Part shown: positions 7,481 to 14,554 of the stretch, piece after piece
How positions within the stretch are numbered: the stretch's first letter is position 1
Layout: the number at the start of each line of letters is the position of its first letter
Source of the DNA: Patescibacteria group bacterium
Lineage (GTDB): Bacteria > Patescibacteriota > JAHJAL01
Assembly (NCBI GenBank): GCA_018814055.1
Contig: JAHJAL010000034.1
Span: forward strand, 1-15,773
Length of the DNA stretch: 15,773 bases
Direction: 5' to 3'
Made by a program: the position numbers and the translations under genes
Notes under the pieces: generated by a model
The model's input: the letters and a program-made list of their open reading frames with translations, nothing else
Databases searched by the model: none
What the model was told of the DNA's origin: nothing

Positions 7481-8398
7481 ATGGAGAATGTAATTATCAT
7501 CGGCTCGGGGCCGGCGGGGATGACGGCGGCAATTTACGCGGCGCGGGCTGATTTGAATCCATTGGTGGCCGGTGGAATACAGTGGGGCGGGCTTTTGATG
7601 TGGACAACGGAGGTGGAGAATTTTCCGGGATTTCCGGGCGGGATAATAGGGCCGGAACTGATGAGTAATATGAAAAAGCAGGCGGAGAGATTTGGGGCTA
7701 AATTTGAATTCAAGGATGTGACGGAAGTAGATTTTGGCAGCCAGCCCTTGAAAGTCAAAATTGCTGAACAGTGGCATGAGACCAAGGCGGTGATTGTGGC
7801 AGCTGGTACTAAACCAAGGACATTGAAACTTCCGCGGGAGAAAGAGTTGATTGGTCGTGGTTTGTCGGTATGTGCTACTTGTGATGGGGCGTTTTTCAAA
7901 GACAAAGAAGTGATTGTGCTGGGAGGCGGTGACAGTGCCATGGAAGAAGCAACATTTTTGACCAAATTTGCCAAAAGAGTGCGGATTTTGATGCGAGGTG
8001 ATGAGGTAAGAGCAAGTAAAATAATGTACCAAAAGGCAAAAGATGATCCCAAAATAGAAATAATGTTCAATACAGAAGTGACGGAATATCTTGGAGACAA
8101 ACTACTGGAGGGGGTAAAAATAATAAATAACAAGACCAAGGAAGAGGGTGAATTAGAGGCACAGGGTCTGTTTTTTGCGATCGGGCATGTCCCGGCGAGC
8201 AAGGTTTTTGGCAACCAGCTGCCAACGGATGAAAAGGGTTATTTATTGAAAAAGGAATGGTCAATGTCCGAAGTCGCGGGAGTATTTATTGCCGGCGATA
8301 TCGAGGATTGGCGTTACCGTCAAGCCGTAACGGCGGCGGGAGCGGGTTGTATGGCGGCGATTGACGCGACGCGGTGGTTGCATCAGAATGGGGAATGA
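7481..8398 (+). CDS. trxB: Thioredoxin reductase (NAD(P)H:thioredoxin oxidoreductase, FAD)
   Basis: 305 residues, normal length for bacterial low-molecular-weight TrxB. It passes electrons from NAD(P)H via FAD and a redox-active disulfide to thioredoxin in the cytoplasm. Visible features: FAD Rossmann motif GSGPAG (8-13), active site Cys131-Ala-Thr-Cys134-Asp, second nucleotide-binding motif GGGDSA (148-153), and the C-terminal FAD motif AGDIEDWRYRQAVTAAGAG. In the usual NADPH motif HRRDxxRAS the segment reads MRGDEVRAS (~171-179), so the His and one Arg are replaced. ATG at 7481 has a GAGGG site. It is first in a tight operon with a small membrane protein and a Clp-like ATPase (gaps 41 and 56 bases), ending at the hairpin at 11528. 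Thioredoxin could also reduce the nearby class III reductase; that link is speculative. Confidence 0.93.
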   Translation: MENVIIIGSGPAGMTAAIYAARADLNPLVAGGIQWGGLLMWTTEVENFPGFPGGIIGPELMSNMKKQAERFGAKFEFKDVTEVDFGSQPLKVKIAEQWHETKAVIVAAGTKPRTLKLPREKELIGRGLSVCATCDGAFFKDKEVIVLGGGDSAMEEATFLTKFAKRVRILMRGDEVRASKIMYQKAKDDPKIEIMFNTEVTEYLGDKLLEGVKIINNKTKEEGELEAQGLFFAIGHVPASKVFGNQLPTDEKGYLLKKEWSMSEVAGVFIAGDIEDWRYRQAVTAAGAGCMAAIDATRWLHQNGE

Positions 8399-8439
8399 TA
8401 TAATAAATAATAAGTTCTAGATAAGCTTTACTTTTTTTG

Positions 8440-8757
8440 ATGATTACTTTTTTCAAATGGTATTATCAGACGCAGACAATGAACTTCATCGGAATGTTGA
8501 TGGGACTGTTTGGCTTGGTCTCCGAGATGTTCGCGGTGCAGATAATGTTCAAACATATTACTGAACCGTTGTATCAGGATTATACCTGGCAGGGGCGGAT
8601 TATTGGATTTATGGTCCGCAGCGGGCGGATTATCCTGGGCGTGATAGTGGAGCTGATTGTCATTTTATTTCTTGGTGTGATTCTTTTGTTGTGGCTGTTT
8701 TTGCCATTGATTATATTGGGGAAGGTTTTTTATTTGTTGTTGACGGTGTGGGGGTGA
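8440..8757 (+). CDS. Small integral membrane protein, unknown function
   Basis: 105 residues from ATG 8440 (a TTG directly before it would add one residue). No family is recognised. A first hydrophobic helix covers ~14-34 (MNFIGMLMGLFGLVSE). A positively charged amphipathic stretch follows (~52-63, GRIIGFMVRSGR). A long hydrophobic region at ~64-102 can hold two more helices, with an internal Glu at ~71. There is no Shine-Dalgarno site. It sits between trxB and the membrane-anchored Clp-like ATPase with short gaps, so co-transcription and a role as membrane partner of that ATPase are plausible but unproven. Confidence 0.65.
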   Translation: MITFFKWYYQTQTMNFIGMLMGLFGLVSEMFAVQIMFKHITEPLYQDYTWQGRIIGFMVRSGRIILGVIVELIVILFLGVILLLWLFLPLIILGKVFYLLLTVWG

Positions 8758-8813
8758 ATTTAATTAGTAATTAAGAATTAAGATCCATATCAATCATTTT
8801 TAATTTTTTTCTT

Positions 8814-11504
8814 GTGGTGGCTGAGAGGAAAAAACTACAATTTACTGACTGCAAAGAGTGTTTGGTAAGTCCAAACAGTATTTGTAAATACTGTCAGGGT
8901 GACGAATTTTTGGGGAAAGTTGGGGGCAGTATTTTGTATTGGGGTTTGAGCAAAAATATCAATTTTATCAAGAGTCCGGAGTATATACAGTTCAAAAAGA
9001 TGGCCAGGGTCGGTTTATTTTATTTGAATCTGATTTTTCTGCTATTGGTATTGATTCTTTTGATAGTAATTGATGTGGAACAAGAGAAATCAATTTTGAC
9101 AAGTTTGTTGGTCGAGAGCACTCCCTTGGCGTTGTTTTTCTGGATACTGCTGGGATTGTTTTTGATTACTTCTTTCAATCACTTTTATCACAAACCAAAG
9201 ATTGCGCCGGTGAATAATTTTGGTAGCGAACCGGTTAGTGAGAATATGTTCAATAAGATTGATATAGCAAAATCTTTCAATCAGGAATTGGAAAATGCGG
9301 TGAATAATTCTGTTTTGAAGGCACATCGGAGCAAATTCTCACCAAGTGTCTGGCATTTGTTTGATGAATTACTGAATCATAATGAGTTTTTGTGGCTGCT
9401 GTTGAAGATGGAAGTTGACCCTCATTTGATCAAAGATATTACCAGCCAAAAGATAAAATCGGCGGGAGTAGATGATAAATACAGTTCATTCCCCCCCGAA
9501 TACGATGAAATATTAATGATTGCATATATTGAGGCATCCCGGTTGAAAGCGGATGACGTTTCGTATAATCATATGCTGCTGGCGATGGTAATTGTCGCGA
9601 AAGATGTGATGGAGATGTTCGCGGGCTTGAATCAAACTTTGGATGACGTCACCAAGGTGTGTATCTGGCAGGAAATACTTGACCAGCAAAATCGTCGGAT
9701 AGAAGCATATAGACAGAAATCAAAGTTCAAGCCGGTGGGACATATGAATCGGGCTTGGACGGCGGTACCAACACCTATTTTGGATACATATGGTCGGGAT
9801 TTGACTATGATGGCCAAATACGAAAGTTTGGAACGGTTGGTGGATCGGGAAAGCGAGTTGGCGCAAGCGATGAATGTGTTGGAAAAAACTTCCAAGAACA
9901 ATGTGTTGTTTATCGGTGAATCCGGGGTGGGTAAATCAACACTGGTCAATGGTATCGCCTACAAAATGGCGGCGGAGGAAGTGCCCGATTTACTGAAAGA
10001 CAAGAGATTGGTAACACTAAATTGCTCACAATTATTTAGTTCCGGGGGAGTTGGCGGGGAGAAGTTGTTTGTAAGTGCATTGCAAGAGGTATTGAAATCA
10101 AAAAATATAATACTATATATTGACGACTTGCATTTGCTGGCGGGAGTAAAAACGATTTCCGGTGGCCCGATGGATGCCTTGAGTATTTTGGCGGATACTT
10201 TGAGTAAAAACAGAATTCAGTTTGTGGCCTCAACCAGTCCGGAGGGGTACTCCAAATATATCAGCACATATGATTCACTAATCACTGACTTGACGACAAT
10301 TGAAGTGCCGGAGGTTGATCATGAAACAGCAATCCAGATAATTGAATCGGCGACTCACAAGATTGAAAATGCCAACAAAGTCTTGATTAGTTATCCGGCA
10401 GTCAAATCTTCAGTCGAATTGTCAGATGATTTGATTGTCCAGAAAAAATTACCAACCAAGGCATATGATTTACTGCAGGAAGCGGCGATTGTGGTCAAAA
10501 ATAAGAAAAAATTAATTGTAACCAAAAAGGATATCACTGAATTAATGCAACAGAAGACGCGTGTACCCCTGTCGCGGGTTACCGAAGAAGAGTCCCAGAC
10601 GTTATTGAATCTGGAAGATGAGCTACACAAGAGAATTATTGGTCAGAATACAGCTGTCAAGCAGGTGGCTGAGGCAATCAAAAGAGCAAGAGTTGGCTTG
10701 AAGGACAAAAACAAACCAATTGCTTCATTTTTGTTTGTCGGACCGACGGGGGTGGGCAAAACGGAATTGGCCAAGAGTTTGGCGGCGATTTATTTTGGAG
10801 ATGAAGAACGGATGATCAGGATGGATATGAGTGAATATCAAGAGGTGGGAGATATCAAAAAAATTATCGGGGCTCCGCCGGGAAGTTCAGAATTTGAGGA
10901 GAGAGGATATATGACTGAGGCGGTCAAAAAAGAACCTTTTAGCCTGATTTTGCTGGATGAATTGGAAAAAGCGCATAAAGACATATTGAATCTTTTTCTG
11001 CAGGTTTTGGACGAAGGGAAAGTAAAGGATAGTATGGGTAGAATGGTCAAGTTCAATAATTCGATAATTATTGCTACGTCGAATGCGGGAACCAGTTTGA
11101 TTCAAGCGGGTATGAAAGCCAATAAAAACATAGAACGAATTGAACAGGAGTTGATGGAAGAATTAAAGAAATTTTACCGGCCGGAATTTTTGAATCGGTT
11201 TGACGGGGTGATTATGTTTAAACCTCTTGAACATGAAGAGGTGGTCAAGATTGCCGCTTTGATGATTGCCAAAATCAACAAAAATATGGCGGAACAGAAG
11301 ATAGGCGTGGAAGTGGAAGAAAAGGCATTGGATAACTTTATCAAGGAAGGATACAATCAGGAGTTTGGGGCCAGAGCGCTTTATCGTACGTTGCAGGAAA
11401 AAGTCAAAAATGTGATCGCTGATAAAATGCTCAAAGGTGAACTAAAAGCCGGCAAAAAACTCATTATAAAAGATGAGAAAGAGGCGGAGGTAGTGGATAT
11501 ATAA
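8814..11504 (+). CDS. Membrane-anchored Clp-family double AAA+ ATPase with N-terminal Cys4 motif
   Basis: 896 residues from GTG 8814; no ATG occurs in frame after the upstream stop. Order: Cys13-x2-Cys16-x7-Cys24-x2-Cys27 (likely metal site); two transmembrane helices (~66-87, ~103-121); a degenerate double Clp_N repeat (~160-290); AAA+ D1 with Walker A GESGVGKST (368-376) and Walker B YIDDLH (~435-440, Asp-Asp not Asp-Glu); AAA+ D2 with Walker A GPTGVGKTE (643-651), Walker B LLDELEKAH (Asp715, Glu716), Arg finger EFLNRFD (Arg795) and sensor 2 GARAL. There is no ClpB-type coiled-coil middle domain. Unlike ClpC/ClpB, the D2 pore loop GYVG reads GSSE (690-693), the D1 KYRG loop reads about GVGG (412-415), the D1 RRF arginine finger is missing, and no IGF/LGF-like ClpP-docking tripeptide is seen. 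It is thus Clp-derived, but possibly not a ClpP unfoldase. Both AAA+ rings should face the cytosol. Confidence 0.88.
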   Translation: MVAERKKLQFTDCKECLVSPNSICKYCQGDEFLGKVGGSILYWGLSKNINFIKSPEYIQFKKMARVGLFYLNLIFLLLVLILLIVIDVEQEKSILTSLLVESTPLALFFWILLGLFLITSFNHFYHKPKIAPVNNFGSEPVSENMFNKIDIAKSFNQELENAVNNSVLKAHRSKFSPSVWHLFDELLNHNEFLWLLLKMEVDPHLIKDITSQKIKSAGVDDKYSSFPPEYDEILMIAYIEASRLKADDVSYNHMLLAMVIVAKDVMEMFAGLNQTLDDVTKVCIWQEILDQQNRRIEAYRQKSKFKPVGHMNRAWTAVPTPILDTYGRDLTMMAKYESLERLVDRESELAQAMNVLEKTSKNNVLFIGESGVGKSTLVNGIAYKMAAEEVPDLLKDKRLVTLNCSQLFSSGGVGGEKLFVSALQEVLKSKNIILYIDDLHLLAGVKTISGGPMDALSILADTLSKNRIQFVASTSPEGYSKYISTYDSLITDLTTIEVPEVDHETAIQIIESATHKIENANKVLISYPAVKSSVELSDDLIVQKKLPTKAYDLLQEAAIVVKNKKKLIVTKKDITELMQQKTRVPLSRVTEEESQTLLNLEDELHKRIIGQNTAVKQVAEAIKRARVGLKDKNKPIASFLFVGPTGVGKTELAKSLAAIYFGDEERMIRMDMSEYQEVGDIKKIIGAPPGSSEFEERGYMTEAVKKEPFSLILLDELEKAHKDILNLFLQVLDEGKVKDSMGRMVKFNNSIIIATSNAGTSLIQAGMKANKNIERIEQELMEELKKFYRPEFLNRFDGVIMFKPLEHEEVVKIAALMIAKINKNMAEQKIGVEVEEKALDNFIKEGYNQEFGARALYRTLQEKVKNVIADKMLKGELKAGKKLIIKDEKEAEVVDI

Positions 11505-11527
11505 AACGTTTATTAAATTATACCTTG

Positions 11528-11556
11528 TACTCCTCTCCTAGAATAGGAGGGGAGTA
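11528..11556. terminator. Hairpin between convergent Clp-like and nrdG genes
   Basis: TACTCCTCTCCTA (11528-11540) pairs with TAGGAGGGGAGTA (11544-11556), a 13-bp stem with one G-T wobble and a GAA loop. The plus side is followed by only short T-runs (TTTATACGTTCTTTT) and the minus side has none, so it is strong as a stem but weak as a classical intrinsic terminator; it may serve both converging operons. Confidence 0.65.
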
Positions 11557-11578
11557 TTTATACGTTCTTTTATATATT

Positions 11579-12254
11579 TTATCTAACCCCAATACTGCCG
11601 CTGAATAATTTTGATAATTCAATCTGCCAGTTAAGATTTAGAGGTTGGGAATTTAAATGATTTAGCACGTTTTGGTTGTCAACATAGTTTTGCAGGTAAT
11701 ATTTCCGGGCTCCTGACAGCAGTTTGATAATGTCTTTGATGTCATTCAAGCTGAGAAGATGATCGACATAGGTAGTGCGGAATTCATGATCGATGCCACT
11801 GGCAATGATATGTTTGATGCTTTGTTTGACCTGGCTAGTATTGATTTTTTTGCCGACTATCAGGTGGTATTTCTCCAAGGGAGCTTTGACATCCATGGCA
11901 ATGTAATCAATCAATTTATGGTCGATTAGTTGCTTGAGCATGATAGAATTGCTGCCATTGGTGTCGAGTTTGACCTTGAAACCCAGATTTCTGATTTGTT
12001 TGATAAATTCGGGTAAATCCGGTTGAAGAGTGGGCTCGCCACCGGTAATGACGATTCCGTCAAGTTTTTTTTTGACGGTTTTTTAGAAAATCCAATACCT
12101 CCCGCGGGTTTTGGCTACCATTTTTTTGACAATTGATTAGTTGGGAGTTGTGGCAGTAGACACAACGAAAATTGCATCCCTGGGTAAAGATGATGGCGGC
12201 TAGGTGGTCGGGATAATCAATGAGTGATATTTTTTGCAGTCCACTGATCTTCAT
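11579..12254 (-). CDS. nrdG: Anaerobic ribonucleotide reductase-activating radical SAM protein, split by a frameshift
   Basis: The two pieces join into a ~224-residue protein, normal for the NrdG2-type activase that uses SAM and a 4Fe-4S cluster to put the glycyl radical on NrdD. The N-terminal piece (to ~12060) has KISLIDYPDHLAAIIFTQGC and the radical SAM motif Cys27-x3-Cys31-x2-Cys34 (CNFRCVYC). It then runs into a TGA just after a run of nine A. The other frame continues at once with LDGIVITGGEPTLQP (the GGE SAM motif), LDTNG and DVKAPLEKY to a TAA at 11579. Removing one A (or adding two) restores the frame. The start ATG overlaps the nrdD end by 38 bases, which suggests coupled translation. 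The cause may be a sequencing or assembly error, transcriptional slippage, or real decay; the intact downstream frame argues against old decay. Confidence 0.88.
12065..12073 (-). other. A9 homopolymer at the nrdG frameshift
   Basis: Nine T on the plus strand (nine A in the coding strand) lie exactly where the nrdG reading frame is broken. With eight A the text reads Q-K-K-L-D-G-I and flows into the GGE motif. It is either a homopolymer error or a slippage site. Confidence 0.8.
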
Positions 12255-14070
12255 CAGTAATTCTTAGGGTTTTGCGATTAATATATTCAGCGGCTTTGCC
12301 TTTGTGCCATTGCTGAACAGGGCGCAAGTAGCCGACGATGCGTGAGTAAACTTCACACTGGCTGCGGCAGGTAGGGCAGGTCAGGACTTCGCTATCCAAA
12401 TAGCCGCAGTTGGGACAGATGCTAAAAGTGGGGGTGATAGAAAAATATGGTAAGTGGTAGTTGTCGCATATTTTTTTGATAAGATTTTTGAGGGCATTGG
12501 TATCATCTATCTTTTCGCCGATAAACAAGTGAACGACCGTACCGCCGGTGTACATTGACTGAACTTCATTTTGTAAATCAAGTACTTCAAAGATATCATC
12601 AGTGTAATTAACCGGAAGATGGGTGGAATTGGTATAATATGGTTCTTGGCCTTGCCGGTAGTCGGATTCGTTGGCACAGGTGATATCATCTTTGAACTTT
12701 CTTTTGTCCAACAATGGTAAACGATATGATATGCCTTCGCCGGGGGTGGCTTCCAGGTTGTAGTTGTTGCCGGTTTCCTTTTGGAAATCTATCATACGCT
12801 TACGCATAAATTTCATGACCTTGGTGGTAAATTCCATTGATGCGGGGCGAGTGATATCTTGTCCAAATAAATTCAGGCAGGATTCATTCATGCCAATAAT
12901 GCCGATGGTGGAAAAATGGTTTTGCCAATAGTTATCGAATCTGGCTTTGACATTGCGTAAATAGTGTTTGGAATAAGGATACAGGCCATCGTCCATGTAT
13001 TTTTCCAGTATATCGCGCTTGAGTTCCAGGCTTTTTTTGGCCAGTATCATTAGATCGTCCAGACGTTGTAAAAATTCTTCTTCGTTTTGGGAAATTTTGC
13101 CAAGCCGCGGTAAGTTGATGGTGACTACGCCGATTGAGCCGGTCAATGGTGACGAGCCAAATAAACCGCCGCCGCGTTTGATTAATTCCCGATTGTCAAT
13201 TCGCAACCGGCAACACATACTGCGGGCATCTTCGGGCTGCATATCGGAATTTACATAATTGGCGAAGTATGGCAAACCGTATTTGGCGGTAACTTTCCAG
13301 AGATTGTCCAAATTTTTGTTGTCCCAGTTGAAATCTTTGGTGATATTGTAGGTGGGAATAGGAAACGTAAAGACCCGGCCTTTGGCATCACCTTCGAGCA
13401 TCACTTCCAAGAAAGCGCGGTTGAGCAAATCCATTTGATCTTTGAATTCGCCGTAGCTTTTGTTTTTGGTTTCACCGCCCACAACTACTCTTTGATCTTG
13501 GAAGTAATTGGGGACTTCCAAGTCAAAAGTGATATTGGTAAAGGGAGTTTGAAAGCCAACGCGGGTGGGGACATTGATATTGAAGACAAATTCCTGCAGG
13601 GCCTGTTTGACTTCATGGTAATTGAGATTGTCATAGTAAATAAATGGGGCCAAAAGAGTGTCAAAATTGGAAAATGCCTGGGCACCGGCTGATTCTCCTT
13701 GCATGGTGTAAAGGAAATTAACTGATTGCAATAGGGCGGTTTTGAAATGTTTGGGCGGGCGGGATTCGATCTTGCCGGAAACGCCGCCAAATCCAGTGCG
13801 CAATAAATCCATCAAGTCCCAGCCGACGCAATATACGCTGATAATGCCCAGATCGTGGATGTGATAATCACCGTCAATATGGGCTTGGGCAATGTCTTGG
13901 GGGTAGAGGGTGTTCAGCCAAAATTTTTTGCTGATTTCGGCCGCCATGTAATTGTTGAGCCCTTGAAGGGAATAACTCATGTTGGAGTTTTCTTTGACCA
14001 GCCAATCATCTTCTCTGAGGTAGTTTTTGACCAAGTCGGCAAAAATTTTTTCATTGGAAACACTGGGCAT
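12217..14070 (-). CDS. nrdD: Anaerobic (class III) ribonucleoside-triphosphate reductase, large subunit
   Basis: 617 residues from ATG 14070, chosen because AAAAAAGGAAT lies just upstream; the frame is open for 27 more codons but these do not resemble the family. The enzyme reduces NTPs to dNTPs using a glycyl radical and works only without oxygen. Visible: core start YSLQGLNNYMAAEISKKFW; HIHDLG; thiol site MCCRLRID; NESCLNLFGQDI; a zinc site Cys552-x2-Cys555 ... Cys565-x2-Cys568 (CPNCG, CPTCR); and the glycyl-radical loop RIVGYLRPVQQWHKGK with the radical Gly at ~580. The N-terminal ATP-cone of many NrdD proteins is absent, so dATP feedback through that domain is not expected. It is followed by an overlapping nrdG. 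Ends at TGA (KNITH). Confidence 0.95.
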   Translation of the reverse strand: MPSVSNEKIFADLVKNYLREDDWLVKENSNMSYSLQGLNNYMAAEISKKFWLNTLYPQDIAQAHIDGDYHIHDLGIISVYCVGWDLMDLLRTGFGGVSGKIESRPPKHFKTALLQSVNFLYTMQGESAGAQAFSNFDTLLAPFIYYDNLNYHEVKQALQEFVFNINVPTRVGFQTPFTNITFDLEVPNYFQDQRVVVGGETKNKSYGEFKDQMDLLNRAFLEVMLEGDAKGRVFTFPIPTYNITKDFNWDNKNLDNLWKVTAKYGLPYFANYVNSDMQPEDARSMCCRLRIDNRELIKRGGGLFGSSPLTGSIGVVTINLPRLGKISQNEEEFLQRLDDLMILAKKSLELKRDILEKYMDDGLYPYSKHYLRNVKARFDNYWQNHFSTIGIIGMNESCLNLFGQDITRPASMEFTTKVMKFMRKRMIDFQKETGNNYNLEATPGEGISYRLPLLDKRKFKDDITCANESDYRQGQEPYYTNSTHLPVNYTDDIFEVLDLQNEVQSMYTGGTVVHLFIGEKIDDTNALKNLIKKICDNYHLPYFSITPTFSICPNCGYLDSEVLTCPTCRSQCEVYSRIVGYLRPVQQWHKGKAAEYINRKTLRITDEDQWTAKNITH

Positions 14071-14174
14071 GATTATTCCTTTTTTGGTTTTATGAAAAGG
14101 CGTAAAAAATAAACTCACTTGTTTTAAGCGAGAATGAAACTTTCCTAGCATGGGCTAAGAATAGCTAAAAAACT

Positions 14175-14232
14175 TTATGCACAGTTTCACCTCATTTAGA
14201 TTATAACTTTTTCCATTGTAGGCTTATCCACA
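14175..14232 (-). promoter_or_regulatory. nrdD promoter region with two DnaA-box-like operators
   Basis: On the minus strand TATAAT (14200-14205) is bracketed by ACTGTGGATAA (14224-14234 region) and ACTGTGCATAA (14173-14185 region). On the plus strand these are TTATCCACAGT and TTATGCACAGT, both exact TTATNCACA matches. Their starts are 49 bases apart. The first covers the -35 region and the second lies about +10 to +18 of a start near 14193, with a leader of ~120 bases. The -35 element itself is poor, as expected of a regulated promoter. Confidence 0.55.
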
Positions 14233-14554
14233 GTATTTTTTGATTTTATTTACTATTCGGGCGTTTTACAATTTTGCTAATTTACTTATGGCTGATTTTG
14301 TTTTTTAATAATAAAATACACTTTTACGAGTTCTGTGAATAAATTAAGATTTGTGCTCGTAGAAACGCCATACCGTGGCGGTGAGGGAAGGGGTTTGTTT
14401 GATCGCTCTCCCCTATTTTTTTCCGGCCTGGTCTTATTTTCTGCTGACATCCACCCAACAGAATTAAATAAATAACTTAAAACGGTAATAGTTTTTTGGT
14501 CATGTTGATTGCCTAAGCGAGTTTTATTTTCAGGTGTATTGAATATAATATTTG
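14233..14554. other. Non-coding stretch between surface-protein gene and nrdD promoter
   Basis: The stretch is AT-rich, with a small GC-rich patch (14360-14425). The patch holds a 5-bp hairpin CGCCA-TACCG-TGGCG (14366-14380) and an AGGGG/CCCCT pairing ahead of a T-run on the plus strand. No convincing gene, tRNA or strong terminator for the upstream minus-strand gene was found. A 95-codon open frame here starts at TTG, lacks a ribosome site and has no recognisable features. Confidence 0.5.

Noticed and set aside
7403..8214. Long antisense open frames opposite trxB (209 and 226 codons)
   Set aside because: They are shadows of the strongly supported trxB frame, with low-complexity Ser/Pro/His-rich translations and no motifs.
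14071..14151. N-terminal extension of nrdD starting at 14151
   Set aside because: The extra 27 residues do not resemble the family, and the ATG at 14070 has a good AAGGAA ribosome site.
14175..14232. Replication origin suggested by two DnaA boxes
   Set aside because: Only two boxes are present, with no dnaA/dnaN neighbours and no AT-rich 13-mer array; a promoter operator is the simpler reading.
14360..14425. Small RNA or plus-strand terminator in the GC-rich patch
   Set aside because: The AGGGG/CCCCT pairing is short with a long loop and there is no plus-strand gene upstream; support is too weak.
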